The position numbers and the translations under genes are program-made. The notes under the pieces were generated by a model, which searched no databases, was not told the origin of the DNA, and saw nothing but the letters and a program-made list of their open reading frames with translations. From Fodinibacter sp963695175 (GTDB lineage: Bacteria; Actinomycetota; Actinomycetes; Actinomycetales; Dermatophilaceae): 64,000 nt of DNA. This document shows, in pieces, positions 9,591 through 18,412 of the stretch (the first letter of the stretch is position 1; the number at the start of each line of letters is the position of its first letter). The stretch spans positions 124,001 to 188,000 of the forward strand of contig CAVOGG010000004.1 of assembly GCA_963695175.1 (NCBI GenBank), in the 5' to 3' direction.

Positions 9591-10808
9591 ATGAGTAGAG
9601 CTGTCCTCGGACGGACTCCGAGTCAGGTCCCTCCGCGGGGCACCCTGCGCCCCGAGCAGCTCAAGCGCAACAACATGGGCCGACTCCTGACCCGGGTCCA
9701 CCTCACCGGCCCGACCTCCCGCGCGGCGCTCACGCGGGACTTGGGACTCAACCGCAGCACCATCGGCGACCTCACCTCGTCACTCGTCGACCTCGGCCTC
9801 GTCACGGAGTCGGGATCAGTGAGCACCAACGGCAACGGGCGCCCCAGCTACGTCGTCCAGCCGCGCGACGACGTCACGGTGATCGGCGTCAACCTCGGGG
9901 TCGACCGCAACACCGTGGCCAGCGTTGCCCTCGGCGGAGAGGTGTTGTCCCGTCGCGAGCGCCCGCACCATCGCGGCGAGCACGACATGCTGAGCGTGGT
10001 GGAGTCCCTGGGCCAGATGATCGAGGACGCCCTGCGGGAGGATCCCGACCGACGCTGCCTGGGCATCGGCGTGGCCGTGCCCGGCGCTGTCGGGCTTCGC
10101 GACGGTGTCGTGAGGTTCGCACCCAACCTCGGCTGGGTGAATGCACCGTTCACCTCCGCCCTGTCCTCCCGACTCGGCATGACCGTCGTGTGCGACAACG
10201 ACGCCCATCTCGGTGCCCGGGCCGAACACCTGCGCGGGGTGGCCGTCGGGCGCGACAACATCGCCTACCTCGCCGGCAGTGTCGGCGTGGGGGGCGGCTT
10301 CATCGTCGGTGGGCAACCGTTGACCGGGGCCAGTGGCTACGCCGGGGAGATCGGGCACCTGTCGCTGGATCCCGACGGTGCCGAGTGCCGCTGCGGGAAC
10401 GCCGGCTGCTTCGAGACCAAGATCAGCGAGAACCGCCTGCTGACCCTGGCGGGTCGGTTGCCGGGAGGTGGACCGGAGGCGGTCCAGGAGGTCATCGGAG
10501 CCGCGTGCGCCGGAGAGGACCGGGCGTCTGAGGCGCTCGACGACATCACCGGCTGGCTCGCCCTCGGTCTTCGGGCGGTCGTCAACATCTTCAACCCGGA
10601 GATGGTCGTCCTCGGCGACTCCCTCGCACTGATCTGGCAGGCCCGAGCGTCCGAGATCTCCGCGCGGCTGGGCGAGCTGCCGCTCATCTCGTCCGTCGAC
10701 CACGTCGAGATCGTCGCCTCGAGGTTCGGGCACGACGCGCCCCTCGTGGGTGCGGCCGAGCTGGCGTTCACCGGGCTCCTGGCCGACCCCGCGAGCGTCA
10801 GCCCCTGA
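9591..10808 (+). CDS. ROK-family transcriptional repressor (XylR-like)
   Basis: This 405-residue protein has an N-terminal winged helix-turn-helix (about residues 40-80, SRAALTRDLGLNRSTI) and a C-terminal ROK kinase-fold domain. The zinc motif CRCGNAGCFE, preceded by GEIGHLSLDPDG, is the ROK signature. The start at ATG 9591 is supported by GGGGAG upstream. It probably represses the pentose locus until a sugar binds. A perfect palindrome lies 55 nt before the gene and a weaker one in the divergent promoter at 7.1 kb. XylR is a reasonable functional guess from context, but ROK repressors sense various sugars. Confidence 0.88.
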   Translation: MSRAVLGRTPSQVPPRGTLRPEQLKRNNMGRLLTRVHLTGPTSRAALTRDLGLNRSTIGDLTSSLVDLGLVTESGSVSTNGNGRPSYVVQPRDDVTVIGVNLGVDRNTVASVALGGEVLSRRERPHHRGEHDMLSVVESLGQMIEDALREDPDRRCLGIGVAVPGAVGLRDGVVRFAPNLGWVNAPFTSALSSRLGMTVVCDNDAHLGARAEHLRGVAVGRDNIAYLAGSVGVGGGFIVGGQPLTGASGYAGEIGHLSLDPDGAECRCGNAGCFETKISENRLLTLAGRLPGGGPEAVQEVIGAACAGEDRASEALDDITGWLALGLRAVVNIFNPEMVVLGDSLALIWQARASEISARLGELPLISSVDHVEIVASRFGHDAPLVGAAELAFTGLLADPASVSP

Positions 10809-10845
10809 CGGCGACTCCCCCGACCCGGTACGAAGGGATGGACGA

Positions 10846-11748
10846 ATGCGATTCGGTCTCGTAGGGACGGGCCCCTGGGCGGAGCTCGCTCACGGCCCCG
10901 GGCTCATCGCCGCCGAAGGGGTCGAGCTCGTCGGCATCTGGGGGCGCACACCTGGTCGGGCGGAGCCCCTCGCGCAGTCCCTGGGCGTCACGGCCTACGA
11001 CGACTACGCGGCGTTGCTGACTGACGTCGAGGCGGTGGCGTTCGCGGTTCCCCCCGCGGTCCAGGCCGAGATGGCCCTCGAGGCGGCCGTGGCCGGCCGC
11101 CACCTCCTCCTCGACAAGCCCGTGGCGACCGACCCCGGCGCAGCCCGGACCCTGCTCGCGGCTGCCACGGAGGCCGGCGTGGCCTCGGTGGTCTTCTTCA
11201 CCGACCGGTTCGTCGACGCGACCCGGACCTGGATCGACCAGGCGCGCGGTACCGAGGGCTGGCACGGCGGGTGGGTGCGGTGGTTCAGCGCCCTCCAGGA
11301 GCCGGACAACCCGTTCGGCGCCTCGCCGTGGCGGCACGAGGCCGGCGCTCTCTGGGACACGGGACCGCACGCGCTGTCCACGCTCATCGCCACCTTGGGC
11401 CCGATCGCCTCGCTCTCGGCGGTGTCCGGTCAGGGTGACGAGGTCTACCTCACCGCACAACACGTGTCCGGACAGACCAGCACCATTGCGCTCACGCAGT
11501 TCGGCCCCCCCGCCGCCAGCCACTTCGAGGCAACGCTGTGGGGCGAGGCCGGGTTCTCCACGATGCCGCCTCGCCCCGACGGCGCCTTCGGCACCCTCCT
11601 CGCCACGGCCGCGGAGGAGCTGGTGGCGTGCGCGGTCAGCGGTGACCCGCACGAGCTGGACCTCCGGTTCGGGGTTCGCATCGTCGAGCTGCTCGCCGAG
11701 GCGCAGGAGCAGCTCGTCCGACCCGAGGCGACGGGGAACGCCGGGTGA
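10846..11748 (+). CDS. Gfo/Idh/MocA-family oxidoreductase
   Basis: This 300-residue NAD(P)-dependent oxidoreductase has an N-terminal Rossmann fold (MRFGLVGTGPWAEL) and the family motif DKPVATDP, containing the conserved Lys-Pro. The C-terminal half is the usual alpha/beta substrate domain. The start at ATG 10846 follows an AG-rich stretch (GAAGGGATGG). The gene is 37 nt after the ROK repressor, and its TGA overlaps the GTG of the next gene, so it is part of the pentose operon. Family members oxidise or epimerise sugars; xylose or an aldose released by the glycosidases is a plausible substrate, not shown by sequence. Confidence 0.8.
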   Translation: MRFGLVGTGPWAELAHGPGLIAAEGVELVGIWGRTPGRAEPLAQSLGVTAYDDYAALLTDVEAVAFAVPPAVQAEMALEAAVAGRHLLLDKPVATDPGAARTLLAAATEAGVASVVFFTDRFVDATRTWIDQARGTEGWHGGWVRWFSALQEPDNPFGASPWRHEAGALWDTGPHALSTLIATLGPIASLSAVSGQGDEVYLTAQHVSGQTSTIALTQFGPPAASHFEATLWGEAGFSTMPPRPDGAFGTLLATAAEELVACAVSGDPHELDLRFGVRIVELLAEAQEQLVRPEATGNAG

Positions 11749-13338
11749 CCGCGTCCCCGTCGTACGCGCCGCCGTGGCGCGAGGTGGAGATCCGGCTGAC
11801 GGCGCAGGCGTCCCACGTCGCGCCGTACGCCGAGGTCGAGGTGTGGGCCGACTTCACCTGTGGCGGTGAGGTCCTGCGCCGGCCGGCCTTCTGGGACGGG
11901 GGCGACCGGTGGCGCCTGCGCTTCGCGGCGCCCCACGCCGGTGACTGGCGCTGGGCGTCGACAGCGAACGTCGACGACGCCGGGCTGGACGGTCGCTCGG
12001 GCACGGTCGTCTGCGTCGACGGCGGGGCGGGGGCGCGGGCACGGGCCGGGCGAGCCGAGCGGGCGCGCGTTCGAGCACGGCTTCTGGCGGATGTCGCCAT
12101 CGGGGCGTCAGCTGGTGCACGCCGACGGCACCCCGGCCCTGATGGTGGCCGACACGGCGTGGGCCCTGCCTTGGCGGGCCACGCCCGAGCAGGTCGAGGT
12201 GTACGCCCGCGACCGCCAGGCCAAGGGGTTCAACGCCGTCCTGCTGATGACGGTGCAGCCGGACATGCGTGCGGTGGGCCCGCGCGACCGCACCCTCGAC
12301 GAGGGCTTCGACGTGGCCTTCGAGGACCTCCCCGACGGCCGCCTGAAGGACCTGAACCCCGACTACTTCGCCCGTTTCGACGTGCTGGTCGACATCCTGG
12401 TGGCCCACGACCTGGTGCCGGTCCTGCAGCCGGTCTTCCAGGGGTTCGGCTGGAAGGGCCTCGACGTGGCCGGGACCGTCGTCCCTGACGCGGACTACGC
12501 GCGGTACTGCCGCTACCTCGTGGCACGGTACGGCGCACGGCCGGCGGTCTACCTCGTGGGTGGCGACGGCTCGGGCGAGGAGCCGCAGGTGGCCGCCGGT
12601 GGCGAGGAGGTGCACGCCTGGGACGCGTACGGCCAGCCGACCGGCATCCACTACCGGCCGCACGCGACCAACCGAGCCCATCAGGGTGCGGCGTGGCTGG
12701 ACTTCCAGAGCTGTCAGACCGGGCACGAGGCAGAGCACCTTCCGGAGCGGGTTGCCGACATGTGGCGCAACACCCCGGCCAAGGGGGTGCTCAACCTGGA
12801 GCCGTCCTACGAGAACACCCACGAACGGGGCCGGGCCGCGGGGTGGTGGCAGGGCCACGAGGCATGGAGCAACCTGTGTGCCGGCGGCACGATGGGGGTC
12901 GGCTACGGCGCGGCCAGCCTGTGGCAGTGGCGTCTCCACGCCGACGAGCCGGGCCACACTGAGGGCTTCCTGTGCCCGGACGCCGGCTGGCGCGAGGCGG
13001 TGGGCTTCGAGGGCTCGACGTACGTCGGGCTGGTCGGCCGCATCCTGCGCCACCTCCCGTTCGGTGACATGGAACCGAACTGGACGAGCTCGCTCGGCGG
13101 CCGAGGACTCAGCGTGCCCGGCGAGCTCGTGGTGTTGTACCGCGACGGTGCCCGGGTGGTGAAGCTGATGGATCCCGACCTTCCGCGCCACCTCTCGGTG
13201 CTCGACCCGCGCAGCGGCGAGGTCATCGAGCAGACCGTGCTGGACCCGCTGCCCGAGGTACTCGACAACCCCCTGGGCGACCCGCGCGTCTACGTCTTCA
13301 CCAACCAGCCGGTCACCTGGGACGCGAACCGTGCCTGA
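11745..13338 (+). pseudogene. DUF5060/DUF4038 glycosidase-like protein, one frameshift
   Basis: The N-terminal ~95 residues resemble a DUF5060 beta-sandwich (VEVWADFTCGGE... FAAPHAGDWRW). After a frame change near 12020-12040 the DUF4038 TIM barrel follows (FEHGFWRMSP, VADTAWALPW, KGFNAVLLM, WDAYGQPTGIHYRP, LNLEPSYENTH). DUF4038 includes GH140 apiosidase-like enzymes, so a role in trimming plant side chains is likely. The shift lies in a G-rich run and looks like one extra base; both halves are otherwise intact, so an assembly error is plausible. The GTG start overlaps the preceding stop by 4 nt. Repaired length is about 530 residues. Confidence 0.75.
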
Positions 13339-13428
13339 TGACCGTGCTGCCCCGGCTCGACCCGTGCCCGAGCCACGTCGCACACCCGACCCTCGACGAC
13401 CTCCTAACCTGCTGAGAGAGTGACCCCC

Positions 13429-14850
13429 ATGCCTGACCGCCCGCTCGTCGCCGGGGTCGACACCTCGACCCAGTCCTGCAAGGTCGTCGTCTGCGACGCC
13501 GAGACCGGGGAGGTCGTGCGCACCGGGCGCGCCTCACACCCCGACGGCACCGAGGTCGACCCACGCCACTGGTGGGACGCGTGGCGGGAGGCGAGCGGCG
13601 ACGGCATCCTCGACGGCGTCTCCGCGATCGCCGTCGGCGGCCAGCAGCACGGCATGGTGCTGCTCGACGAGCACGGCGAGGTCGTGCGACCCGCCCTGCT
13701 GTGGAACGACACCCGCTCGGCCCAGGCCGCCGACGACCTGGTCGCCGAGCTCGGCGCCCAGGCCTGGGCCGACGCCACGGGGCTCGTCCCGGTCGCTGCG
13801 ACCACGGTGAGCAAGCTGCGCTGGATGGCGACCCACGAGCCCGACGCCCTGGCCCGGGCCACCACCTGCGTGCTCCCCCACGACTGGCTCACCGGCCGGA
13901 TCCGCGCCGACGGCGCGACCGCCCCCGACGCCTGGACCACCGACGGTGGTGACGCGTCCGGCACCGGCTACTGGTCGGCCGGCACCCGCGAGTACCGCCC
14001 CGACCTCCTGCGGCTCGCGACCGGCGCCGACCTGGCGGTGCCGCGGGTGGCGGCGCCCGCAGAGGTCGTCGGCCACACGGCATCCGGGCTCGCGGTGGCT
14101 GCGGGCACCGGCGACAACATGGGGGCCGCCCTGGGTCTCGGGCTCCAGCCCGGCGACGTCGTCGTCTCGCTCGGCACCAGCGGCACGGCCTTCGCGCGCA
14201 ACTCGCGCGCGTCCGCCGACCCCACCGGCAGCGTGCAGTCGTTCGCGGATGCCGAGGGTGGCTTCCTTCCGCTGGTCTGCACCCTGAACGCCGCGCGGGT
14301 GCACACGGCCGGGGCCGCGATGCTCGGCACCGACCGGGCCGGCCTCGACCGCCTCGCGCTGGCCGGTGCTCCCGGTGCCGGAGGCCTCACCCTGCTGCCC
14401 TACCTCGATGGCGAGCGCACCCCCAACCTGCCTATGGCCACCGGCTCGCTGCACGGGCTGACCAGGTCGAACGCGACGCCCGAGAACCTCGCCCGCGCGG
14501 TGCTCGAGGGCATGCTGCTGAACCTCGCAGCAGCGGTGGATGCCGTGCGCGCCGTCGGTTGCCCGGTCGCGCGGGTGCTGCTCATCGGCGGCGCCGCGGC
14601 CTCGAGCGCGGTGCAGGGAATCGCGCCCGACCTGTTCGGTGTGCCCGTCGCGGTGCCGACCCCCGGCGAGTACGTCGCCCTCGGAGCGGCCCGGCAGGCG
14701 GCCTGGGCGCTCGCCGGTGGAGAGCACCCGCCGCGGTGGGACGTCGACGTCGACGTGACCGTCGACCCCGGTGACACCGCCACGGGCGCCGAGATCCGCG
14801 AGCGGTACGACGCGACGGTCGCCGCGGCGTACCCCACGATCGCGTCCTGA
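13429..14850 (+). CDS. xylB: Xylulokinase
   Basis: This 473-residue FGGY-family kinase phosphorylates D-xylulose to xylulose 5-phosphate, feeding the pentose phosphate pathway. The N-terminal phosphate-binding motif is DTSTQSCK, the sugar-binding motif is VGGQQHGMV, and the catalytic-Asp segment is GTGDNMGAALG. ATG 13429 is preferred over a GTG 9 nt earlier, as GAGAG lies upstream at proper distance. It closes the rightward pentose arm, 90 nt after the DUF4038 gene. No xylose isomerase is seen in the window, so the first step must be encoded elsewhere. Confidence 0.92.
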   Translation: MPDRPLVAGVDTSTQSCKVVVCDAETGEVVRTGRASHPDGTEVDPRHWWDAWREASGDGILDGVSAIAVGGQQHGMVLLDEHGEVVRPALLWNDTRSAQAADDLVAELGAQAWADATGLVPVAATTVSKLRWMATHEPDALARATTCVLPHDWLTGRIRADGATAPDAWTTDGGDASGTGYWSAGTREYRPDLLRLATGADLAVPRVAAPAEVVGHTASGLAVAAGTGDNMGAALGLGLQPGDVVVSLGTSGTAFARNSRASADPTGSVQSFADAEGGFLPLVCTLNAARVHTAGAAMLGTDRAGLDRLALAGAPGAGGLTLLPYLDGERTPNLPMATGSLHGLTRSNATPENLARAVLEGMLLNLAAAVDAVRAVGCPVARVLLIGGAAASSAVQGIAPDLFGVPVAVPTPGEYVALGAARQAAWALAGGEHPPRWDVDVDVTVDPGDTATGAEIRERYDATVAAAYPTIAS

Positions 14851-14920
14851 ACGCGCCCAGGCAGTTCTACGGCGCCAGGTCGTCGTCGACCCTTGCGGTC
14901 GGTACACCTAGGGTGGGCGG

Positions 14921-16207
14921 ATGACCGGGAGTGCGCGTGAGTTCGACATCGTCCTGTTCGGTGCCACGGGGTTCGTCGGGCGGCTGACCGCCCGGTACCT
15001 CGCCGCGGAGGCCGACCCCACGCTGCGGATCGCGCTCGCGGGCCGCTCGCTGACCCGGCTGGACGAGGTGGCCCGTGGGCTCGGCCCCGCCGCGCAGGGC
15101 TGGCCGCTTCTCGTGGTCGACGCGACGGACGAGCGAGCGGTCACCGAGCTGGCCGACCGCGCTCGTGTCGTCGTCACGACGGTCGGCCCCTACGTGAAGT
15201 ACGGCGGGCCGCTGGCGGCCGCGTGCGCCGAGGCCGGCACGCACTACTGCGACCTCACCGGCGAGGTGCTCTTCGTGCACCGCAGCATCGCCGCGAACCA
15301 CGAGACCGCCCAGCGCACCGGCGCCCGCATCATCCACGCCTGCGGCTTCGACTCGATCCCGAGCGACCTCGGGGTGTGGCTCACCGCCGAGGCGGCCAGG
15401 GCCGACGGGGCCGAGCTCGGCCGCACCCACCTGGCCGTGCGCAGCATGAAGGGCGGCTTCAGCGGAGGCACCATCGACTCCGCCCGCACCCAGGTCGACG
15501 AGCTCAAGGACGACAAGGCCGCGCGCCGCGTGGTCGGCGACCCGTGGGCACTCGCCGAGGGGGGTCGCCCGCCGCGGCCCGCTGGCGACACGGCATCCAC
15601 GACGACGCCCAGGCGCGGGGGGCTGGGCGGCCTCGTCGACACGGTCACGAAGGCCTCGCCGGTCAAGCGCGACGTCGACAACGGCCACTTCACCGGGCCG
15701 TTCGTCATGGCCGCCTTCAACACCCGCATCGTCGCGCGGTCGGCGTCACTGCTCGGCTACGGCGACGGCTTCCGCTACGTCGAGTACTCCGACTACGGCG
15801 CCGGGCCCGCCGGCGCCGTCGCCGCCGGCGGCATGTCGGTCGCTCTCGGTGCCGGGCTGGCCGGGTTCGCGTTCGGCCCGACCCGCGCGCTGCTCGACCG
15901 GGTGCTGCCCAAGCCGGGCGAGGGCCCGAGCGAGGAGGCCCAGGCCAAGGGCCGGTTCCGGATGGAGGTCACGGCGCAGGCCACCAACGGGGCGCGCTAC
16001 CGCACCACCGTCGCGGCGCCCTACGACCCGGGCTACAGCGGTACCGCGGTCATGCTCGGCCAGGCCGCGCTCTGCCTCGTGCAGGACGGCGACCGCCTCC
16101 CGGATGCCGCCGGGGTGCTCACGCCCGCGACCGCGCTCGGTGCCCCGCTCGTCGACCGGCTGCGGGCGCACCGCTTCACACTGGAGACCGAGCGCCTTCC
16201 CGGGTGA
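14921..16207 (+). CDS. Saccharopine dehydrogenase-like / trans-acting enoyl reductase
   Basis: This 428-residue protein has an N-terminal Rossmann fold (VLFGATGFVGRL, residues 10-22) of the saccharopine dehydrogenase NADP-binding family. Overall it resembles mycobacterial trans-acting enoyl reductases and related membrane-associated oxidoreductases, with a Gly/Ala-rich hydrophobic stretch near residues 290-310. The true substrate is unknown. TAGGGT lies 6 nt before ATG 14921, indicating leaderless translation. Its 3' end overlaps the convergent monooxygenase gene by 32 nt. Heptamer GGATGCC reappears from here onward, in contrast to the pentose locus. Confidence 0.8.
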   Translation: MTGSAREFDIVLFGATGFVGRLTARYLAAEADPTLRIALAGRSLTRLDEVARGLGPAAQGWPLLVVDATDERAVTELADRARVVVTTVGPYVKYGGPLAAACAEAGTHYCDLTGEVLFVHRSIAANHETAQRTGARIIHACGFDSIPSDLGVWLTAEAARADGAELGRTHLAVRSMKGGFSGGTIDSARTQVDELKDDKAARRVVGDPWALAEGGRPPRPAGDTASTTTPRRGGLGGLVDTVTKASPVKRDVDNGHFTGPFVMAAFNTRIVARSASLLGYGDGFRYVEYSDYGAGPAGAVAAGGMSVALGAGLAGFAFGPTRALLDRVLPKPGEGPSEEAQAKGRFRMEVTAQATNGARYRTTVAAPYDPGYSGTAVMLGQAALCLVQDGDRLPDAAGVLTPATALGAPLVDRLRAHRFTLETERLPG

Positions 16208-17333
16208 TCGCCGAAGCGATCTTCTCGGCGTCGATCCGCAGCTCGCGCAGCATCCCGGAGATCGGGTTCGTGTACCCGGTGAACCACAGGCCCGGCGCGC
16301 CGTCGGGCTCGTGGGCGCCGTGCACGAGGGGCAGGCCGCGGCCGTCCAGCACGTCGAGGTGGCCGACGATCGGCTCCAGCCCGGCCCGGTAACCGGTCGC
16401 CACCACGATGACCGACGGCTGCACGCGGGAGCCGTCGGCGAGCACGACGTCGCCACCCTCGACCGCCGCGACGGCAGCCACCGGCTCGACCCGCTTGGCC
16501 CGGATGGCGCCCACGATGCCGACGTCCTGGACGGGCACCCGCCCGACGAGGACGCGCGAGTAGAGGTCGGTTCCGGGCTTGGGCATGCCGAAGGCCGTGA
16601 GGTCTGGCTCCTGGACCACCGCGAGCACGGCGGCGACCCGGTCGACCAGGCGCGGCGGGAGCCTGCGCACGAGGATGCCGGTCCCCTGCGCGGGCCACCC
16701 CATCCGCGAGCGCGGGAGGATGTGCGGCGGGGTGCGCACCGCCAGCCAGACCCGAGTCGCCCCGTGGTCGGCGAGGTCGGTGGCGATCTCCATGCCGGTG
16801 TTGCCGGAGCCCACGACGAGCACGTCGTGCCCCGCGTGGGGGCGCCCGTTGCGGTAGTCCCTGGCCAGCACGACCTCACCCGGGAAGCCGCCAAGGCCGG
16901 GCCAGTCGGGCTCGACCGGCGTGTGGTTGTAGCCCGTCGCGACGACGACGTGGTCGGCCGTGATGATGCTGTCGTCGTCGAGGCGCACGGCCCAGCGGGC
17001 GGCGTCCGGGCTGGGCGCGACAGGGTCGATGCCGGTGACACCCGACCCGAGGCGCAGGTCGAGGCGGTGGTGGGTGGCGTACGCCTCGAGGTAGCGGACC
17101 ACGTCGTCGCGGCTCACCCACCGGCCGGCGCTGCGGGGGATCGGGTAGCCGGGCAGGCCGGACCAGCGGCGCGGGGTGTGCAGGTGCAGCCGGTCGTAGT
17201 GGCCGCGCCAGGAGCTGCCGACCCGGTCGGCGCGGTCGACCACCAGCGGGTTGACGCCGTGCCCCTTCAGTGCGGCGGCGACGGCAAGGCCCCCGGGTCC
17301 GGCTCCGATGACGACCACTTCGACGCGAGTCAC
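16176..17333 (-). CDS. Flavin-containing monooxygenase
   Basis: This 385-residue FAD/NADPH enzyme has a first dinucleotide motif at the extreme N-terminus (VVVIGAGPGGLAVA) and a second at VLVVGSGNTGMEIA. It belongs to the single-component FMO/YUCCA-like group that oxygenates N, S or carbonyl centres. The segment between the domains reads FPGEVVLARDYR, where the FMO fingerprint usually has a His that is missing here. GTG 17333 is chosen because TAGCCT lies 7 nt upstream (leaderless) and it places the Rossmann strand at the N-terminus. The 3' end overlaps the convergent upstream gene by 32 nt. Confidence 0.85.
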   Translation of the reverse strand: MTRVEVVVIGAGPGGLAVAAALKGHGVNPLVVDRADRVGSSWRGHYDRLHLHTPRRWSGLPGYPIPRSAGRWVSRDDVVRYLEAYATHHRLDLRLGSGVTGIDPVAPSPDAARWAVRLDDDSIITADHVVVATGYNHTPVEPDWPGLGGFPGEVVLARDYRNGRPHAGHDVLVVGSGNTGMEIATDLADHGATRVWLAVRTPPHILPRSRMGWPAQGTGILVRRLPPRLVDRVAAVLAVVQEPDLTAFGMPKPGTDLYSRVLVGRVPVQDVGIVGAIRAKRVEPVAAVAAVEGGDVVLADGSRVQPSVIVVATGYRAGLEPIVGHLDVLDGRGLPLVHGAHEPDGAPGLWFTGYTNPISGMLRELRIDAEKIASAITREGARSPV

Positions 17334-17466
17334 GCCGCGAAGGCTACCCATCCGGGCTGGATCGGGGCGCGCTCGGGGGTCTCGTGCGTGAGAACGGTCT
17401 CTGCGACGTGACCCGCCACCGGTGCGCCAGTAGATTCGGGGCAGGTAACCCCGCTCAGGAGGCCGC

Positions 17467-17904
17467 ATGTCCGAGCACTCGCCCGTCACCCCCATCCCCG
17501 AGGACACCTGCTGGCAGATGCTGCACGACGAGGAGTTCGGCCGGCTCGCGTTCCACCTCGCCGACGAGGTGCACCTCGTGCCGATCAACTACGCCGTCGA
17601 CCAGTTCCGCCGCATCGTCTTCCGCACTGACGAGGGCAGCAAGCTGCTCGGCCTGACGATGAACGCCGACGTCGCGTTCGAGATCGACGACTTCGGCGAG
17701 GACGAGGCGACCAGCGTCGTCGTGCGCGGCCGCGCCCGCCAGCTCGAGGGCCACGAGGAGGAAGAGATCGAACAGCTGCCGCTGCGACCCTGGGTCAACA
17801 CCGCGAAGTTCAACACCGTCGCGATCGAGGTCGACGAGATCAGCGGTCGGCACTTCGAGCTGACCCGGCCCTGGCTGCACATGCGCCCGCAGCCGGACGC
17901 CTGA
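17467..17904 (+). CDS. Pyridoxamine 5'-phosphate oxidase-family flavoprotein
   Basis: This 145-residue protein fits the split-barrel PPOX/FMN-binding fold (GRLAFHLADEVHLVPINYAV then VVRGRARQLEG). Such small actinobacterial proteins bind FMN, F420 or heme and reduce varied substrates, so no specific reaction is assigned. ATG 17467 is preceded by AGGAGG, and TAGATT at 17431-17436 is a likely -10 element. It is followed 7 nt later by a GNAT gene in the same direction, probably co-transcribed. Confidence 0.82.
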   Translation: MSEHSPVTPIPEDTCWQMLHDEEFGRLAFHLADEVHLVPINYAVDQFRRIVFRTDEGSKLLGLTMNADVAFEIDDFGEDEATSVVVRGRARQLEGHEEEEIEQLPLRPWVNTAKFNTVAIEVDEISGRHFELTRPWLHMRPQPDA

Positions 17905-17911
17905 GCCGGGC

Positions 17912-18400
17912 GTGCAGATCCGGCCCGTCTCGGATGCCGACTGGGCGGCGTTCTACCCGGTCTTCCGCGAGGTCGTCGCCGCCGGTGAGACCTACGCGTA
18001 CCCCGACGGGCTGAGCTCGTCGGAGGCGCACGACCTCTGGGTCGAGTCGCCACCCGGTGTCACGGTGGTGGCCGTCTCCGACGACGGGTCGCTGCTCGGC
18101 TCGGCGAAGGCCGGCCCCAACCGGCCCTCGCGCGGCAGCCACGTGGCGACGGCATCCTTCATGGTCTCGAGCGCGGCTCGCGGGCAGGGGGTCGGGCGGG
18201 CGCTCGGCGAGTGGGTCCTGGCATGGGCACGCGAACAGGGTTATGCCGCAATGCAGTTCAACGCGGTGGTCGAGACCAACACCGCCGCGGTGCGCTTGTG
18301 GCGCGACCTGGGCTTCGAGGTGGTCGGCACGGTTCCCGAGGCGTTCGACTCCGCGGCGCACGGTCGGGTCGGGCTGCACGTCATGCACCGGTTCCTCTGA
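17912..18400 (+). CDS. GNAT-family N-acetyltransferase
   Basis: This 162-residue acetyltransferase has the acetyl-CoA pyrophosphate loop in ARGQGVGRAL and the downstream beta-strand/helix LWRDLGFEVVGTVPEAF typical of the family. The GTG start at 17912 lies 7 nt after the PPOX stop, and glycerate kinase begins 12 nt after its end, so the three may form an operon. It resembles cytosolic acetyltransferases acting on amino acids, antibiotics or small amines; the substrate is not apparent. Confidence 0.83.
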   Translation: MQIRPVSDADWAAFYPVFREVVAAGETYAYPDGLSSSEAHDLWVESPPGVTVVAVSDDGSLLGSAKAGPNRPSRGSHVATASFMVSSAARGQGVGRALGEWVLAWAREQGYAAMQFNAVVETNTAAVRLWRDLGFEVVGTVPEAFDSAAHGRVGLHVMHRFL

Positions 18401-18412
18401 TCGGTCGGGTTC

